Position numbers and translations under genes: made by a program
Shown: in pieces, positions 1-11,754 of the stretch
Position numbering within the stretch: position 1 is the first letter of the stretch
Layout of the letters: the number at the start of each line of letters is the position of its first letter
The notes under the pieces: model-generated
The model's input: only the letters and a program-made list of their open reading frames with translations
Told to the model about the DNA's origin: nothing
The model's database searches: none
From: Symbiodinium natans
Taxonomy: Eukaryota; Sar; Dinophyceae; Suessiales; Symbiodiniaceae
Assembly (NCBI GenBank): GCA_905221605.1
Contig: CAJNDS010000294.1
Span: 62,001-126,000 of the forward strand
Reading direction: 5' to 3'
Length of the DNA: 64,000 nt

Positions 1-1003
1 GGTTTTGTCAGCCGGAAGTGCGGCTTGTTCCGTTTCCTCTCCGTGGCAGTACCTAAGTTCGCTCCCCCACTCCCCCTTAAGCCGTAAGGTGAGGGAGCCA
101 GCACGCTGGTTCGGCGAAAAAGGTTTCGGATTCGGGGCTTCCACGTTTCCAAGCTCAACCTCGCAGCCTGCAGTGACCTGCAGTGACTCGTGTGCTCGCC
201 AGGTCCAAAACCACCCGACCAGCGCAGAGATGGCCGCCGCTTGGCTGTCCCAAGCAGTGACCACCGACCCAACTCCTCACCGCAAGTCACTGGTATTCGC
301 ATAAGAATCTACAGGAGATGATCTTGTTTAGTCTAGCCCCAAAAGAGAGGCTAGGGGTCTTCACACGAAACCTGCTAGAGCCCCCCTGAACCCTGAGCCC
401 CCAAACCCTTTCTTCTTTGCGGCTTCCCTGAGCCTACAGCCCCCCTCAAGCCGGAAAGCTCCACCAAACGCGAGAGAAGATCCCCCGTAAGGTTTTTAGG
501 GCTTTAGGGTTGAGTTCCGACACAGGGCGCTTAGCCTTGGGTGCCCAGGCAGTGTGCCCTCCCGCCCCACGCCTCCGCCCGGCACAAGACCCATTCCAGG
601 AGTGTGGCGGGCGCAGGGATCTCGGGTCATGGAATTTCCAGCCTCCGGGGTTGATTGAGTTCAGGGGGCAGCAAGCACGTGACTGGCTCTTGCCTTCAAG
701 CCACTGATGGTTCTGACCATGCGGGTATGTCGAGGCCGCACAGCCAGAGTCCGAGAGCCTGGGCAATAATCTAATTTGAATTTAGCTATGGGCTCTCTTC
801 AATCCTGTTGGAATCTCACAAGATCGAAGCTGCGCGTGTGTGTGGTTGACGTAAAGAGGCCCAGATCGCGAACCACCTGCCGAGGATCTGGCGTCTTGCT
901 GATCAGCCCCACAACGCATCTTACTCCCAAAGCCCTAAAGCCTTACAGCCCTAAACCCAGGCGGAAAAGCCGGGCGCGTTCGGCACAGCCTCAGAACCGT
1001 AAG

Positions 1004-1210
1004 CCCCAAACCCCAAACCCCAAACCCCAAACCCCAAACCCCAAACCCCAAACCCCAAACCCCAAACCCCAAACCCCAAACCCCAAACCCTAAACCCTAA
1101 ACCCTAAACCCTAAACCCTAAACCCTAAGCCCTGAACCCTAAACCCTAAACCCTAAACCCTAAACCCTAAACCCTAACCCTAAATCCTAAACCCTAAACC
1201 CTAAAACTCT
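1004..1210. repeat. Array of CCCCAAA passing into CCCTAAA
   Basis: About 11 copies of CCCCAAA (1004-1086) run without a break into about 15 copies of CCCTAAA with scattered single-base variants. The first block is a homogeneous variant of the telomere word, so the variant itself has been amplified in tandem. Confidence 0.9.
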
Positions 1211-1249
1211 AAACAACCCCAAAATTCCAATAACCTGCGCTCCGTGGAG

Positions 1250-4200
1250 GACATGGAACTCATTGAGCTTCCGGCCTGTGCCGAGGAGGAGCAGGAGGCT
1301 TGCGTGGAGGCCCCCCCCCCAAGTCCGTTTTGCAGCATCGACTTACCCTAAACCCTAAACCCTGAACCCTAAACCCTAAACCCTAAACCCTAAACCCTAA
1401 ACCCTAAACCCTAAACCCTAAACCCTAAACCCTAAACCCGAAACCCTAAACCCTAAACCCTAAACCCTAAACCCTAAACCCTAAACCCTAAACCCTAAAC
1501 CCTTACCCTAAACCCTGGATGGGGCCGAGGGTTTAGTTTTCAAGGGCCTTTAACGATCGACTCATCGGCTTCAGGAGCTGAAGGTTTCTCAGGACACTTC
1601 CATGGTCCCCTTAAGATGGTCCCTCACCTTTCTTTAAATGGTTCAGGGTTTAGGGTCGAGGGTTGAGGGTTGAGGGTTTAGGGTTTAGGGGGGTTCTGAG
1701 GTATGGACCCTCGGGTTTTCTAGGGTACATCAGGGTTCCCTAAGGGCCCTCTTACGTGCGGGTCCAAGAAGGTTTCGAGGGCTTGTTTTGGGGGTTGGGG
1801 TTGGGGTAACTATGTTTCTCGCGAGCCCGAACCCTGAGAACGCCCTGAGCCCAGAGGATTGAAGCCCTCGGCCCTAGGCCGTGGGCATGTTTTCGGTTTA
1901 GGGAATCACTTCGCCTTTTTGCCCGAAACCACAGCCTCTACATGAACCTGGGAGTGTCCTCTACCCTGAAGCCCCTTACTCCTGAGAAGAAATGGGAGGC
2001 ACTCCAAGTCTGTGTACTGGGGGGCACCCCCTAAAAGCCCTAAGGCCCGAAGCCTTGTGCTCCCCTCGCAAAACCCTAAACCCTAAACCCTAAACCCTAA
2101 GCCCTAAGCCCTAAACCCTAAACCCTAAACCCTAAACCCTTAGTTTCCGAACACGAACACATTATTCGGCAACCTGGTCGAAGGCAACTTCGCATGATGC
2201 TCTTGGGCCCAAGGCCCTCAAGGTAAGACCCTTAAGATGCTTAAGGCCCTTAAGGCCCCTTAAGCCTCCCTAAACCCTAAACCCTCCTAAATCCTAAACC
2301 CTCCTAAACCCTAAACCCTCCTAAACCCTAAACCCTAAACCCTAAACCCTAAACCCTAAACCCTAAACCCTAAACCCGAAACCCTAAACCCGAAACCCTA
2401 AACCCTAAACCCGAAACCCTAAACCGTAAACCGTAAACCGTGAGCCCTAAACCCTAGCCCTAAACTCACCCCTTCCCAAGCTGCGCAGGTGGACTGCTGT
2501 CACCGTACCTCTCCCCCACAGGCCCCGAGGTGCCCAAGATGGGATTCGGTGGTTTAACCCTAAACCCTAAACCCTAAACCCTAAACCTTCAACCCTAAAC
2601 CCTAAACCCTAAACCCCCAAACTTTTGGGGATTTCGACGTTGACGAGGGCTTATGCTGGAGTTGCCCAGACCCCAGCCTCACCCTATTTTTTTTGGGCAG
2701 AGCTTTGAAAGGAAGTCCGCGAAGGTTTAGGCCGAGTTCGACCGAGCTTGGGAACTTTAAGCAGTTGTGCCAAAAGACTCCAAAGGCCACCATGCATTTT
2801 CAGCACAAGGCAAAGGAAGAAACATGCCCGAGCTCGCCAGCACCTTGCACACGAACTCTAAATCCTAAGGGCCGGAGCCTGGCTCCTCCAGATTCCCAGA
2901 TTTGGGTATGTCATTGGCACTAAGAGCCCTGCAAGACCAGGGCGCAACCACCCCGCCCCAGGTATAACTCCCATGCAGACGAAGCCCAAGCGCTCTGAAA
3001 TTTACCTGAGCCCAAGACACTAAGAAACACAAACGCCTGAAACCCAAGAATCCAAAAACCCCCGAAGCCCCTAAACCCTAAACCCTGAACCCTGAGCCCT
3101 AAACCCTAAACCCTGAGCCCTAAACCCTAAACCCGAAACCCTAAGCCCTAAACCCTAAGCCCTAAACCCTAAACCCTAAACCCCTAAACCCCTAAACCCC
3201 TTCACCCCTAAATCCCTTAAAACCTAAACCCAAAATCCGTAAGCCCAAACCCTGAAACCCAAAGCTCCAAGTAGTGCTGCGCTGCAAAGGCCAGGTCCTT
3301 CCGCAGTGCCCTTTGATATCAGCCTGGGCCTCTGCATGGGAGGGTTTAGGGTTTAGGGTTTAGGGCTGTTTAGGGTTTAGGGTTTAGGGCTGTTTAGGGT
3401 TCAAGGTTCAGGGTTTTGGGTGTAGGGTTTAGGGCCGTTTAGGGTTCAAGGTTCAGGATTTGGGGTTTCGGGGCCTAAATCCTGTAGGGTTCAGGGATGC
3501 TTGGGTGGGGGGGTTCCTTGAGGCGTGGGTTTCCCCATGGAGCCAGCCCGAAGATGGAAGCTCTAAGCTTTGTAACCCGAGCCTGAAATCCTCCCTAGAC
3601 CCCTCAAGTCGGCTTTACCCTAACCCTGAACCCTAAAACCTAAACCCGAAAACCCTAAACCCTAAACCCTAAACCCTAAACCCTAAACCCCTAACACCCC
3701 TAAAACCTAAGTTGTGGTTTGGACTCCAGGGCTGCTTCCGAGCAGTCCGATGCCCGGTTTTAGGGTTTAGGGTTTAGGGTTTGGGGTTTAGGATTCAGAG
3801 CTCAGTTTCGGAATCAAAAGAAGCCAAAACCTAGGTTTCTTCTAGGTTGTCATTGTGAGCAAGCCCCTTGATCGGATTCTGAGGCGACCTACAAAAAAGG
3901 TAGGTTGAAAACCCTAAACCCTAAACCCTACACCCTAAACCCTAAACCCTCAACCGTAAACCCTAAATCCTAAACCCTGAACCCTAAACCCTAAACCCAT
4001 CGACCTTAAGATAAGCCTCCAGGTCCCAAGTCGCCGGTTGAGCAGGGGCCCTGCAAACCAAAAGCCCCAAGCCCTCAGCCCTACGCCCTAAGCTGTCCTT
4101 GCGCCCTTGAGAAACCAAAACAGGCCAGGGAACCGTGGATTGGGGTCTCTGTGTTGTTTGTAGAGTTCTTTTTGTGTTGTGGGTTTCGTTTTGTTGGGGG

Positions 4201-4869
4201 GATGTTTCTTGTGAAGGCACGATGCCCGACATCTGGCTGCCTGAGGCAAGGAGACTTCCGATGCCCTTGCCCGCCAGAGCCCCCAAACCTACACCCGTAA
4301 TGCTTGCAAGCTCGGGTTGTGAGGGTTCAGGGTTTGTGGGGCTTGTGGGCTGAGGGGGTCCGGTTTGAGGGCTTGCCTTGTCGCCTGGCCCCCCCTCCAG
4401 CTCAAGCGCTTGAAAGCTGCAGAATCCCTGAATTCCCAAAACACCTTGTGTGTAGCCCAGCCTGGATGCAAGAAAAGGTTTCAAACTCATGGGGCTCATC
4501 CTCGCCTCCAAGCACGTGCGCGCGCAGCCCCAAACCCCAAAGCCCGAAATCCCAAACCCTGAACCCTAAACCCTAAACCCTAAACCCTAAACCCTAAACC
4601 CCAGAACCCTAAACCCCCAAGGGCTGAAGGGCCTGGATCTGATGTTTAAAGTTCCAAGGCTTAAGATTTGAAGTTGCTTTTTGTGCCTGACGACGCTGGG
4701 TGTAGGTGTGTGTGGGGTTTAGGGTTTAGGGTTTAGGGTTTAGGGGGTTTAGGGTTTAGGGGTTCTATGCCGCAGAGATGAGCAGGCTGTAGAGGAGGAG
4801 AAGGAGATGGTGTTGCAGGACCCTGCCGGGGAGTGTGCGTGGAGCTACACGCCCTTGCGCCTTTCATAA
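1250..4869 (+). CDS. Acidic protein of unknown function, 4-exon model, 5' end missing
   Basis: Four exon islands join in a consistent frame: 1250-1297 (DMELIELPACAEEEQE), 2530-2548 (VPKMGF), 4217-4245 (TMPDIWLPE) and 4786-4869, which reads AVEEEKEMVLQDP and ends at TAA 4867-4869. Each begins after an AG followed by G. Donors are GC, GT and GC in turn. The product is acidic and matches no family I recognise. The 5' end is not found; an open stretch near 225-300 (MAAAWLSQAV) could be an earlier exon. Introns are packed with CCCTAAA and TTTAGGG. The last exon could continue past the stop by another splice. An open island at 3285-3345 was not placed. The exon calls rest on frame closure and codon-like composition only. 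Confidence 0.45.
1345..1504. repeat. Interstitial telomere-like array, (CCCTAAA)n
   Basis: About 22 nearly perfect copies of CCCTAAA with single variants (CCCGAAA, CCCTGAA). The array lies between the exons at 1250-1297 and 2530-2548, inside a putative intron. Confidence 0.9.
2326..2452. repeat. Telomere-like array with CCCGAAA variants
   Basis: About 17 copies of CCCTAAA interleaved with CCCGAAA and CCGTAAA. The array ends shortly before the exon at 2530. Confidence 0.85.
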
Positions 4870-5576
4870 GTGATAAGGGAAGAAATTTGGCGTTTAATAG
4901 GTTACAAACCTAAAAGCACTGCCCAATGCCCAACCTGTAGCCGCCATTGGACAGGAGAGTATGTTTTTCGCTGGCGCACCCTCGTTTGGGCTCGGGAGCT
5001 CATCTTTCCGTGGTGCTAAGCCCGAAGCCCTAAACTTCTTGGCTTACATATCCGTTGTGGGGGGTTGTGGGGGGGGGGGGGTGGTCTCGACTCTTCAAGG
5101 TTCGGGGGGTTCAGAGGCGAGGGTATGGGACGAGTTACCCGAAGCTCCCAAAAAAACCCACCCTGAATCCCGAACGCGCCTCTGCCCCAGAGGTTGTTTC
5201 ATCCTCAGGCCTTGAAGGCCCTGAACCCGAAGGGTGTTGTGGATTCATCTTCCGGCGTGTCTGGCAGGCTTGGGAGGTCGGAAAGTTTGGGAGGTTTGGG
5301 GAGGTTTGGAGGCAAAGCAAAGAGCCCAGAAACCCTAAGCTCCAAACTTGAAACCCTGAACCCCAAACCCCCAAACCCTAAATCCTAGTCCCTAAATCCT
5401 AAACCCTAACTCCTAACCCTAAAGCCCTGAAGCCTAAAGCCAAAGGATCGGGGAGCAATTCCTGAGGCCGCCACAAAAGCCTGGCCCCAGCTGGGAGTTG
5501 CGTGGTGCCTGCGCCAGCTTGCAAGGCCGCCCCCTGAAGGTTTGAGGGTTTAGGGTTTAGGGTTTGAGGGCTCGGG

Positions 5577-5648
5577 GGGTTTGGGGGTTTGGGGGTTTGG
5601 GGGTTTGGGGGTTTGGGGGTTTGGGGGCTTGGGGGCTTGGGGGTTTGA
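5577..5648. repeat. (GGGGGTTT)n variant array
   Basis: Eight to nine copies of an 8-bp word, GGGGGTTT, drifting to GGGGGCTT at the right end. It looks like another amplified variant of the TTTAGGG word. Confidence 0.85.
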
Positions 5649-5820
5649 CAAGGTTTGGTTTAGGATTTGGGGTCTCGGCCTAGGGCAGTTCCTTGCATAG
5701 GAGGTTTCACTGGCTTTGAAGTGATGCCTTCAAGGATCGAGCTCAGAGGCTTGGACCCCAAATCCTAAACCCAACCAATCCCACCAGCCTTTCAATTCCC
5801 TAAGCCCTAAACCCCGGCAG

Positions 5821-7766
5821 GTGAGCGTGGCTGTGGCGTGGTACGGCTGCCGAGCTCGGTATGCTCCACGCGATGCTCCTCACCCGGAGGTGGGGCAATC
5901 AGCATCGGTTTAACTGGTTACCTGTAAGCTTAAACCACAAACCCCAAACCCCTCTTAGGCTCAGCTCCGGGTGGGTTGTGTTCAAATTTCGGGCTGGAAG
6001 GAGTAGCAGCTACCGTATGCCAGCAAGCCAGGATTCCACCTTCATTCTCCTTCACTTAAGGTAAGGCACCTTGAACCACGAAGCTCCCTCGATTCCACTG
6101 CACAGCTGGTGCCCAAAAGAAGTCCGAATGCCTCTTAATTACTAACTACTCCAGGGCCGACCGTCAGCCCTTCCCAGTGACGACCTATGCCAGACGCTGC
6201 CTAATGCCCGTGCAAACTGTTGTAGATCAGACAGAGCCTCTCCATGTTGGTGGTTTGCGGGTCGGCTCTCAACGGCCATACGCGCAACCCGGGTCTTCCG
6301 ATTAAGACCCCAAACCCTAAACCCCAAACCCAAAACCCTCGACCCTAAACCCTAAACCTAAACTGCGCAGGCATGTCCCAGAGCACGGAGTTTCTCGCCC
6401 ACGAGGTGACGGGAGTGTAGTGATGGGTTGGTGTCGGGCCTGGCATGTAGGGTTTCGGGCTTCGCTCAGAATTGGGAGCAGGTTGCTACTCGTGCTGTGG
6501 TACTGCTGAGCATCTGAGCCCAGGGAGTGCGCGAACGAAGCAGGAACCCACAAGTCCCAAAACCCTACACCCTAAACCCCAAGCCCTAAACCCTAAACCC
6601 CCTAAACCCCCTAAACCCTAACTAAACCCTAAACCCCAAAGGACGCTCCATGGTCAGCGTATCCGACATGCCGGGAGTCGACAGCAATGCCTGGACCTCT
6701 TGGGCGGGAGCAAAGCCCGAACCGGTTTGAGGGTGTAGGGTTTAGGGGTTTAGGGTTTAGGGTTTGAGGGTTTTATGGTGGGGCGGCTGTGGCGACAAGC
6801 TCGGGGTATCGCTTCGAATCTACCGTCTAATCCTAGCCCCGGCGTGCTGAAGGCCTGTGCTGAGCTCTCTAAGTCTGTAAGCCCTCAACCCTCCACAAAC
6901 CCAAACAGCAACCAAAGCCTCAAACCGTAAACGGTCAACTTGGGAAATCGCCAACAATCGCCCTCATTTGGGATGCTCCCCCTTATGCTAACAGTCCTTA
7001 ATTGGGATTCTAGTAGGGGTGGGGTACTATAATCCCTATTACGGACTGTTAGTAACTGTTAGTATAAGGGGGAACCTCCAAAGCCCTCATGGTGATGCCC
7101 CCCACATTCCTCAAGGCCAGTGGCGTTCGAACTCCTGGTGACCGGAGGCCCGCGGCCGATCCCCTAGGCCTGAAACCTCTCAACCGCAAGGCTCTTCATT
7201 TGCGGGCCCTGAAGCCGTAGACCTTAAACTTTGCATAAACCCGAAACCCTAAACCCTAAACCCGAAACCCTAAACCCTAAACCCTAAACCCTAAGAGCCG
7301 TAGTGAGTCCCCAAGCCCAAAAATCCCTGAGCCCTATCCCGCCCTAAGCCGTAGGAGTTCTTAGGGTTCAGGGTTTAAGCTTTAGGGTTTAGGGTGTAGG
7401 GTTTAGGGTTTAGGGTCAAAATTTTGGGTTTAGGGTTTAGGGTTTAGGGTCCCTGAACAGAGTCTTGGAGCCCCTCATCCCTGAACCCTATATGCGTGAG
7501 GGGCCTGAAGATCTGTGACAGCCCCCAACCCTAAACCCTAAACCCTAAACCCTAAACCCTCAATCCTAAACCCTAAACCCTGAACCCTGAACCTTAAACC
7601 CTAAACCCTAACCCCTAGACCCTAAACCCTAAACCCTCACACCGACCTGCACAGGCCTCTAGACACCACAGATGAGGTGAGGAGACTTTTGATAGAGGGT
7701 ATGCGATCCACATCTCCGCGCAGTACAGAGGACAGGGGCTTGGCGGCTACACTGCTGGGGACCTGA
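5821..7766 (+). CDS. Unresolved multi-exon gene, exon islands only
   Basis: Four or five open, GC-rich islands sit between telomere-like repeats: 5821-5889 (ends CCCGGAG before GTGGGG), 6371-6405, 6642 to about 6714, about 7115-7150, and 7655-7766. The last reads LDTTDEVRRLLIEGMRSTSP and ends at TGA 7764-7766. Acceptors are AG followed by G. More than one frame is open in the middle exons, so the protein cannot be given. The 6371 island reads either ACPRARSFSPT or MSQSTEFLAHE. It may be one gene or the continuation of the 1250-4869 model. No family was recognised. Confidence 0.35.
6975..7075. mobile_element. MITE-like inverted repeat
   Basis: The left arm starts GCTCCCCCTTATGCTAACAG. The right arm ends CTGTTAGTATAAGGGGGAAC, its near-exact reverse complement with a 10-bp internal duplication of the CTAACAGT word. 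The arms are about 35 and 45 bp around a short G-rich centre. There is no coding capacity. It resembles a small non-autonomous DNA transposon. Confidence 0.55.
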
Positions 7767-9300
7767 AACCCTTTCGCAAACACCCTAAACCCAAAGTCCT
7801 GAGCCCTAAGCCGTAAACCCCAAACCCGAAACCCGAAACCCGAAACCCGAAAGCCTAAACGCAAAACCCTAAACCCTAAACCCTAAAACCCCCAAAGCTC
7901 AGCGCTCAAAACCCTAAACCAAGGGAGGGGCCCTCTAGACAACTGTTGCGGCTGGTTTTCGTTGTTTTCCCTGGGGTTTTGGGCCTCCTTCTGGCGGATC
8001 AGAATCTGAGGCTCTAAGCCCTACCCGAAACTACCCTAAACCACCCCAAAGCTCTACAGCCTAAACTACCCGAAGCCCTAAACCCAACACCCCAAGCTCA
8101 AACCTGTTTCAACTTAGTGTTTAGGGTTTGTGGCTTGGGGTTGCAGGCGTCCACCCTCAGTCCGCGTTTGTTAATCTTGGTTCGGGGTTTGAGGGTTAAG
8201 GGTTATTAGGGTTTGGTGGGGTTTAGAAGCTTAAAAGGGGATAAGGTTAAAAGTTGTTGACTTGTCGGGTTAAAGACTCTTAATTATGGGTTTAGGGCTT
8301 AAAGACGTTGAAGGTGTAGGCTTCAGTGACTTGCATAAAATCTAGGGCTTCGGGTTCAGGGATTGGGGTTCGGGTTGCGTCTCCTTTTGCAGGGCGTTGT
8401 TGAAGCTGTTGATAGCAGGCTACTCTGAGGCCTGAATGCAAAACTCCATGGTCCAGGACCAACCACAGAAATCATTGAAGTTGGCAGCCTGTCTGCCGCC
8501 CACGTGAACCTGGCTGCTATTTGTAGTATGTCAGTATTGGGCTAATAGCAGATCACACACACGCTATCAGCCGGCAAGTTACGCAGATGTGATGGCAAGT
8601 TGCGGCGGATGGCAGAAGGCCGTTCCACCTCTCCTGTGCAAGGGAGTTGAGTGGATCCCTCTTGAAAACAAAAAGAAGACGGGAGCCGAGGCTTGTTAGG
8701 ACCTGTGCTGCTTTTCATCCCGGGGGGCCCCTGCTAACTTGCCACATGTCAGCGCGCAAGACCATGAGAACCATTCCCATTGTTGAGCTTGTTCGTTTTT
8801 TCACCCCACTGATCCAGTTTTCACCCTTTTTTTTCTCGCCCGGTTGGCAGCCAAGCAAGCTGTTCGCCAACGCAATGGGCTTGACCGACCCTCACCTGTT
8901 CGCCCTCGCATTCTAGACTGCATCCTGTCAAGAACCACACCGTCCTGCCTTGGTTCTACAAGATTGAGATTCTCATCTGGTGCCCTGTCAGTAGATCTTC
9001 CGCACTGACCTTGCACCAGCCGCCTTGCACGCAGTTTCTTGCCACTGATGGTGCCAGCGCCGCAGCCGATGCCTCCTTTCCTTGGTGGCGGTATTCGAAT
9101 TGAGGTTTGTGACATGATTCCATAGTTGCTGGGGCGAAAGGAGGTCCCTCTCTGCGAAGGGAAGGGATATAGATTTAACGATTTGAAACGACTTTTCCTC
9201 TGCAGGGTGACGACTCGACCCGGGTCTGCTGTTGACAACCTCCAAGGCTCTCCAGCCCCGCGTGGGGTTCCTGTGAGGGGCTTGCAGGGTTCGGCCAAAA
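7767..9300 (+). other. Mostly unassigned stretch with one possible short exon
   Basis: 7870-8390 holds degenerate telomere-like words. A possible exon at 8393-8418 (GVVEAVDS, AG|G acceptor, GC donor) could read on to a TGA near 8476. From 8480 to 9300 the sequence is free of telomere-like repeats. It has overlapping open frames on both strands, the longest about 170 codons on the minus strand, and none resembles a known protein. I do not call a gene. Confidence 0.3.
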
Positions 9301-9429
9301 CCCTATAATCCAAACTTTACCAGAGATTCTCCTGAAAAGCTTGCGCTTTTGGATGTTTTTATGTATTTGTGAATTTGCTTGTGTATGGCCTTCACTAAGT
9401 ACTTTTCTAGGATTCTTGTGCATTTTTTA

Positions 9430-10450
9430 AGCCTGATTGTGCAAGTTGCGTTTTTCAAGCATAGTATATATGTGGTCTTTATTGAATACTTCGGACATCT
9501 TTGTTTCATCGTTGTGTAAGTAGAACCGCTTCTATTTCCATTCTTGTGCATTTTTAAGCTTGCTCATGCAAATTGTGCTTTTCAGGCATAGTATATAAGT
9601 GGTCTTTAGTGAATACTTCAGCAATCTTTGTCTCATTGTTATGTAGGTAGAACCGTTTCCATTTCCGCAAGTGTTTATTTCGTATTTGGTTGAGTATGGT
9701 CCTTTAAATAGTATTCACTTGAGTCAAATTGGGCTAGTTGCTGAAGAATTCCTCTAGTAGTTAATTCGCATAGAATGAATACTTCAAAAAAATTGTTTCA
9801 TGAATATGTAAACATAAGGTGTTTCATTTGACTTTGCAGATAGTACTTCAATAATACTTTGCCTGGTATAAACACAACTGTTTCAATGCATTAGTTGCTC
9901 AACAAAGCACTATTTGCCCTTTAAACCACATTTTGCCATATTTTGGTTGAATTTGGTGCTTCTTTCGTATTTTGGTTGAGTATGGTCCTTTAAATGGTAT
10001 TCACTTGAGTCAAATTGGGCTATTTGCTTAAGTATTACTCTAGTAGCTAAATTCGCATAAAATGATTATTTCAAAAACAAAAACGATTCATGAATATGTA
10101 AACATAAGGTGTTTCAGTGTACTTTTCAGAGAGCATACTTTGCCTAGTACAAACACAATTGTATAAATACAGTATTTGCACTTTAAACGCACACTTTGCC
10201 ATTTTTCGGTTGAGAATGGTGTTTATTTCGTATCTTGGTTGAGTATGCTCCTTTAAATTGTATTCACTTGAGTCAAATTGGGCTCTTTGCTTAATAATTA
10301 CTCTAGTAGCTAAATTCGTATAGAACCAAGAAAATGTTTCACTATTTGATTAATACTTTGCCTCGTACAAACACAATTGTATAAATACATTAGTTGCTAA
10401 ACAAAACATTAATTGCCCTTGAAACGCACAATTTGCATAGAAAAACACTG
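9430..10450. repeat. AT-rich degenerate tandem repeats, two unit types
   Basis: A unit of about 135 bp containing CATAGTATATA and GTGGTCTTTA occurs twice (9460 and 9590). A second unit of about 260-285 bp, containing GGTTGAGTATGGTCC, TTCACTTGAGTCAAATTGGGC and GAATATGTAAACATAAGGTG, occurs about three times (from 9690, 9975 and 10235). Base composition is much more AT-rich than the surroundings. No coding signal was seen. Confidence 0.75.
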
Positions 10451-10647
10451 ATCTAAACATCTAAAAACAGCATTGTCTGCTTCAGATTCAAAATGTAGAT
10501 TCTTCCAATGCTGGCTTATCGGGGTCTGTGAGGTGGGTGTCCCAGTAACTGTCCTTCATTACCCGGTGATTAACTACGCGACATTTGGGCCTTCTGTGTC
10601 CCTTTTTGTTAAAACGGCCTAAAAAGGCCTAAAAAGGGTAGGTCGCT

Positions 10648-10743
10648 GGGGGGGGGGGGGGGTAGCAAATAGTTATTAACAACTAATATAAAAATAAATA
10701 AAAAACAAATACATAATAAATAAATAAATACATAAAAAATAAG

Positions 10744-10777
<34 letters not shown>

Positions 10778-10800
10778 TATACGCACATATCCGCATATAC
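10648..10800. repeat. G15 tract followed by AT-rich simple sequence
   Basis: A run of about 15 G (10648-10662) is followed by AAATA-rich sequence and an (AT)n/(ATGTAT)n microsatellite at 10740-10800. It borders the AT-rich repeat block to the left and the GC-rich minus-strand open frames to the right. Confidence 0.8.
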
Positions 10801-10823
10801 ATGTGTGTCGTAGATCGGCGTCG

Positions 10824-11515
10824 TCAAAAGTTGTCAACAGCATCACCACTTTCCAAGCCCTGCATTTCGACAGGCCGCAGAGGATTCCACGAGAGACCTT
10901 TCACTCTGGCAGCCCCAGCAATGCAGTTCACCAAAGGCTCCTGAGACCCTTGGTGTAGAACATACCGTTTAGAAGCCTTTAGCCAATAGAGGATATCCTC
11001 AGTCCGATTCCACCAGAGTTGGAGGCTGTACGCTGACGGCGAGACAACGGCTTCCGCTGCTAGATATCTGAATTTGTGCAGAATTCGACTGTCCCCTTTG
11101 ATAGGTCGCGTGGCACGGACTCTACGCCGTGACACCGTGCGCTTCCCTAGGTGAGGGGCTTCCGTGTGCCTTAGATGCTCAATCTGCCGCCCTCTTCCGC
11201 AGCATTCAGCAGCTGCCTCTTCCCGCGAAAGCCACCTCCGCAAATGCGCATAAAACTTCGGGCTTTTGGGTTCAAAGAGTTTTGCTTGGGTTTTAGGGTT
11301 GAAGTGTAGGGCTTGTCGAAAGCTTTTGCAGTGTGCAAAGTAAAAGAACGTTTCGAAGTTTCTGAGGTGGCTTGCACAGTAGCTGCTGGCAGATTCCTGG
11401 CCGTGGAAATTTTGGGTAGATCGCAGAACTGAGGTGCTTCATTTCGGAAGGGTCTGGGCGTCCACGAGTCGAGAATGAGAAGCAGCACCGATAACAATAC
11501 CAACAGCCCACTATC
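10824..11515 (-). CDS. Candidate minus-strand gene, secreted or membrane-anchored
   Basis: On the minus strand an ATG at about 11515 opens a frame starting MDSGLLVLLSVLLLILDSW. This is a strongly hydrophobic stretch like a signal peptide or type II anchor. The frame runs to about 11290. A short CCCTAAA-like stretch (11265-11310) follows, then a different frame from 11243 to the TGA before 10824, about 139 codons, with WNRTEDILYWLKASKRYV. The two frames would have to be joined by a small intron or a frameshift. The length is unlike the tiny + strand exons nearby. No family was recognised. A chance open frame in GC-rich DNA is possible. Confidence 0.3.
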
Positions 11516-11754
11516 CATGTCCGCTACTGGTCGTTGTGTGACCACTTTTGAAGGGCATTTGTGCCCCGTGGACGGCCCACCCCAGCCGGAATGCCAAATT
11601 CCAAGAGAGTATATAGACAGCTTCACAAAGCGCCGGGCGGTTGCCTCGCTGAGGAAATCCGCCGCCGGTTGCACGTCCTGGGATGCAGGATGACGTGGTG
11701 GACCGTGTGTGGATTCAGCGAGTATCGCCTGCCTTCCCAGACACTCCCGCAAAA

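Noticed and set aside
1004-1510. True chromosome end or telomere
   Set aside because: Both orientations of the repeat occur across the whole 64 kb with genes between them, so these are interstitial arrays.
8801-9313. 170-codon minus-strand open frame
   Set aside because: Overlapping frames on both strands are open, composition is unremarkable and no family motif is visible; it was not called a gene.
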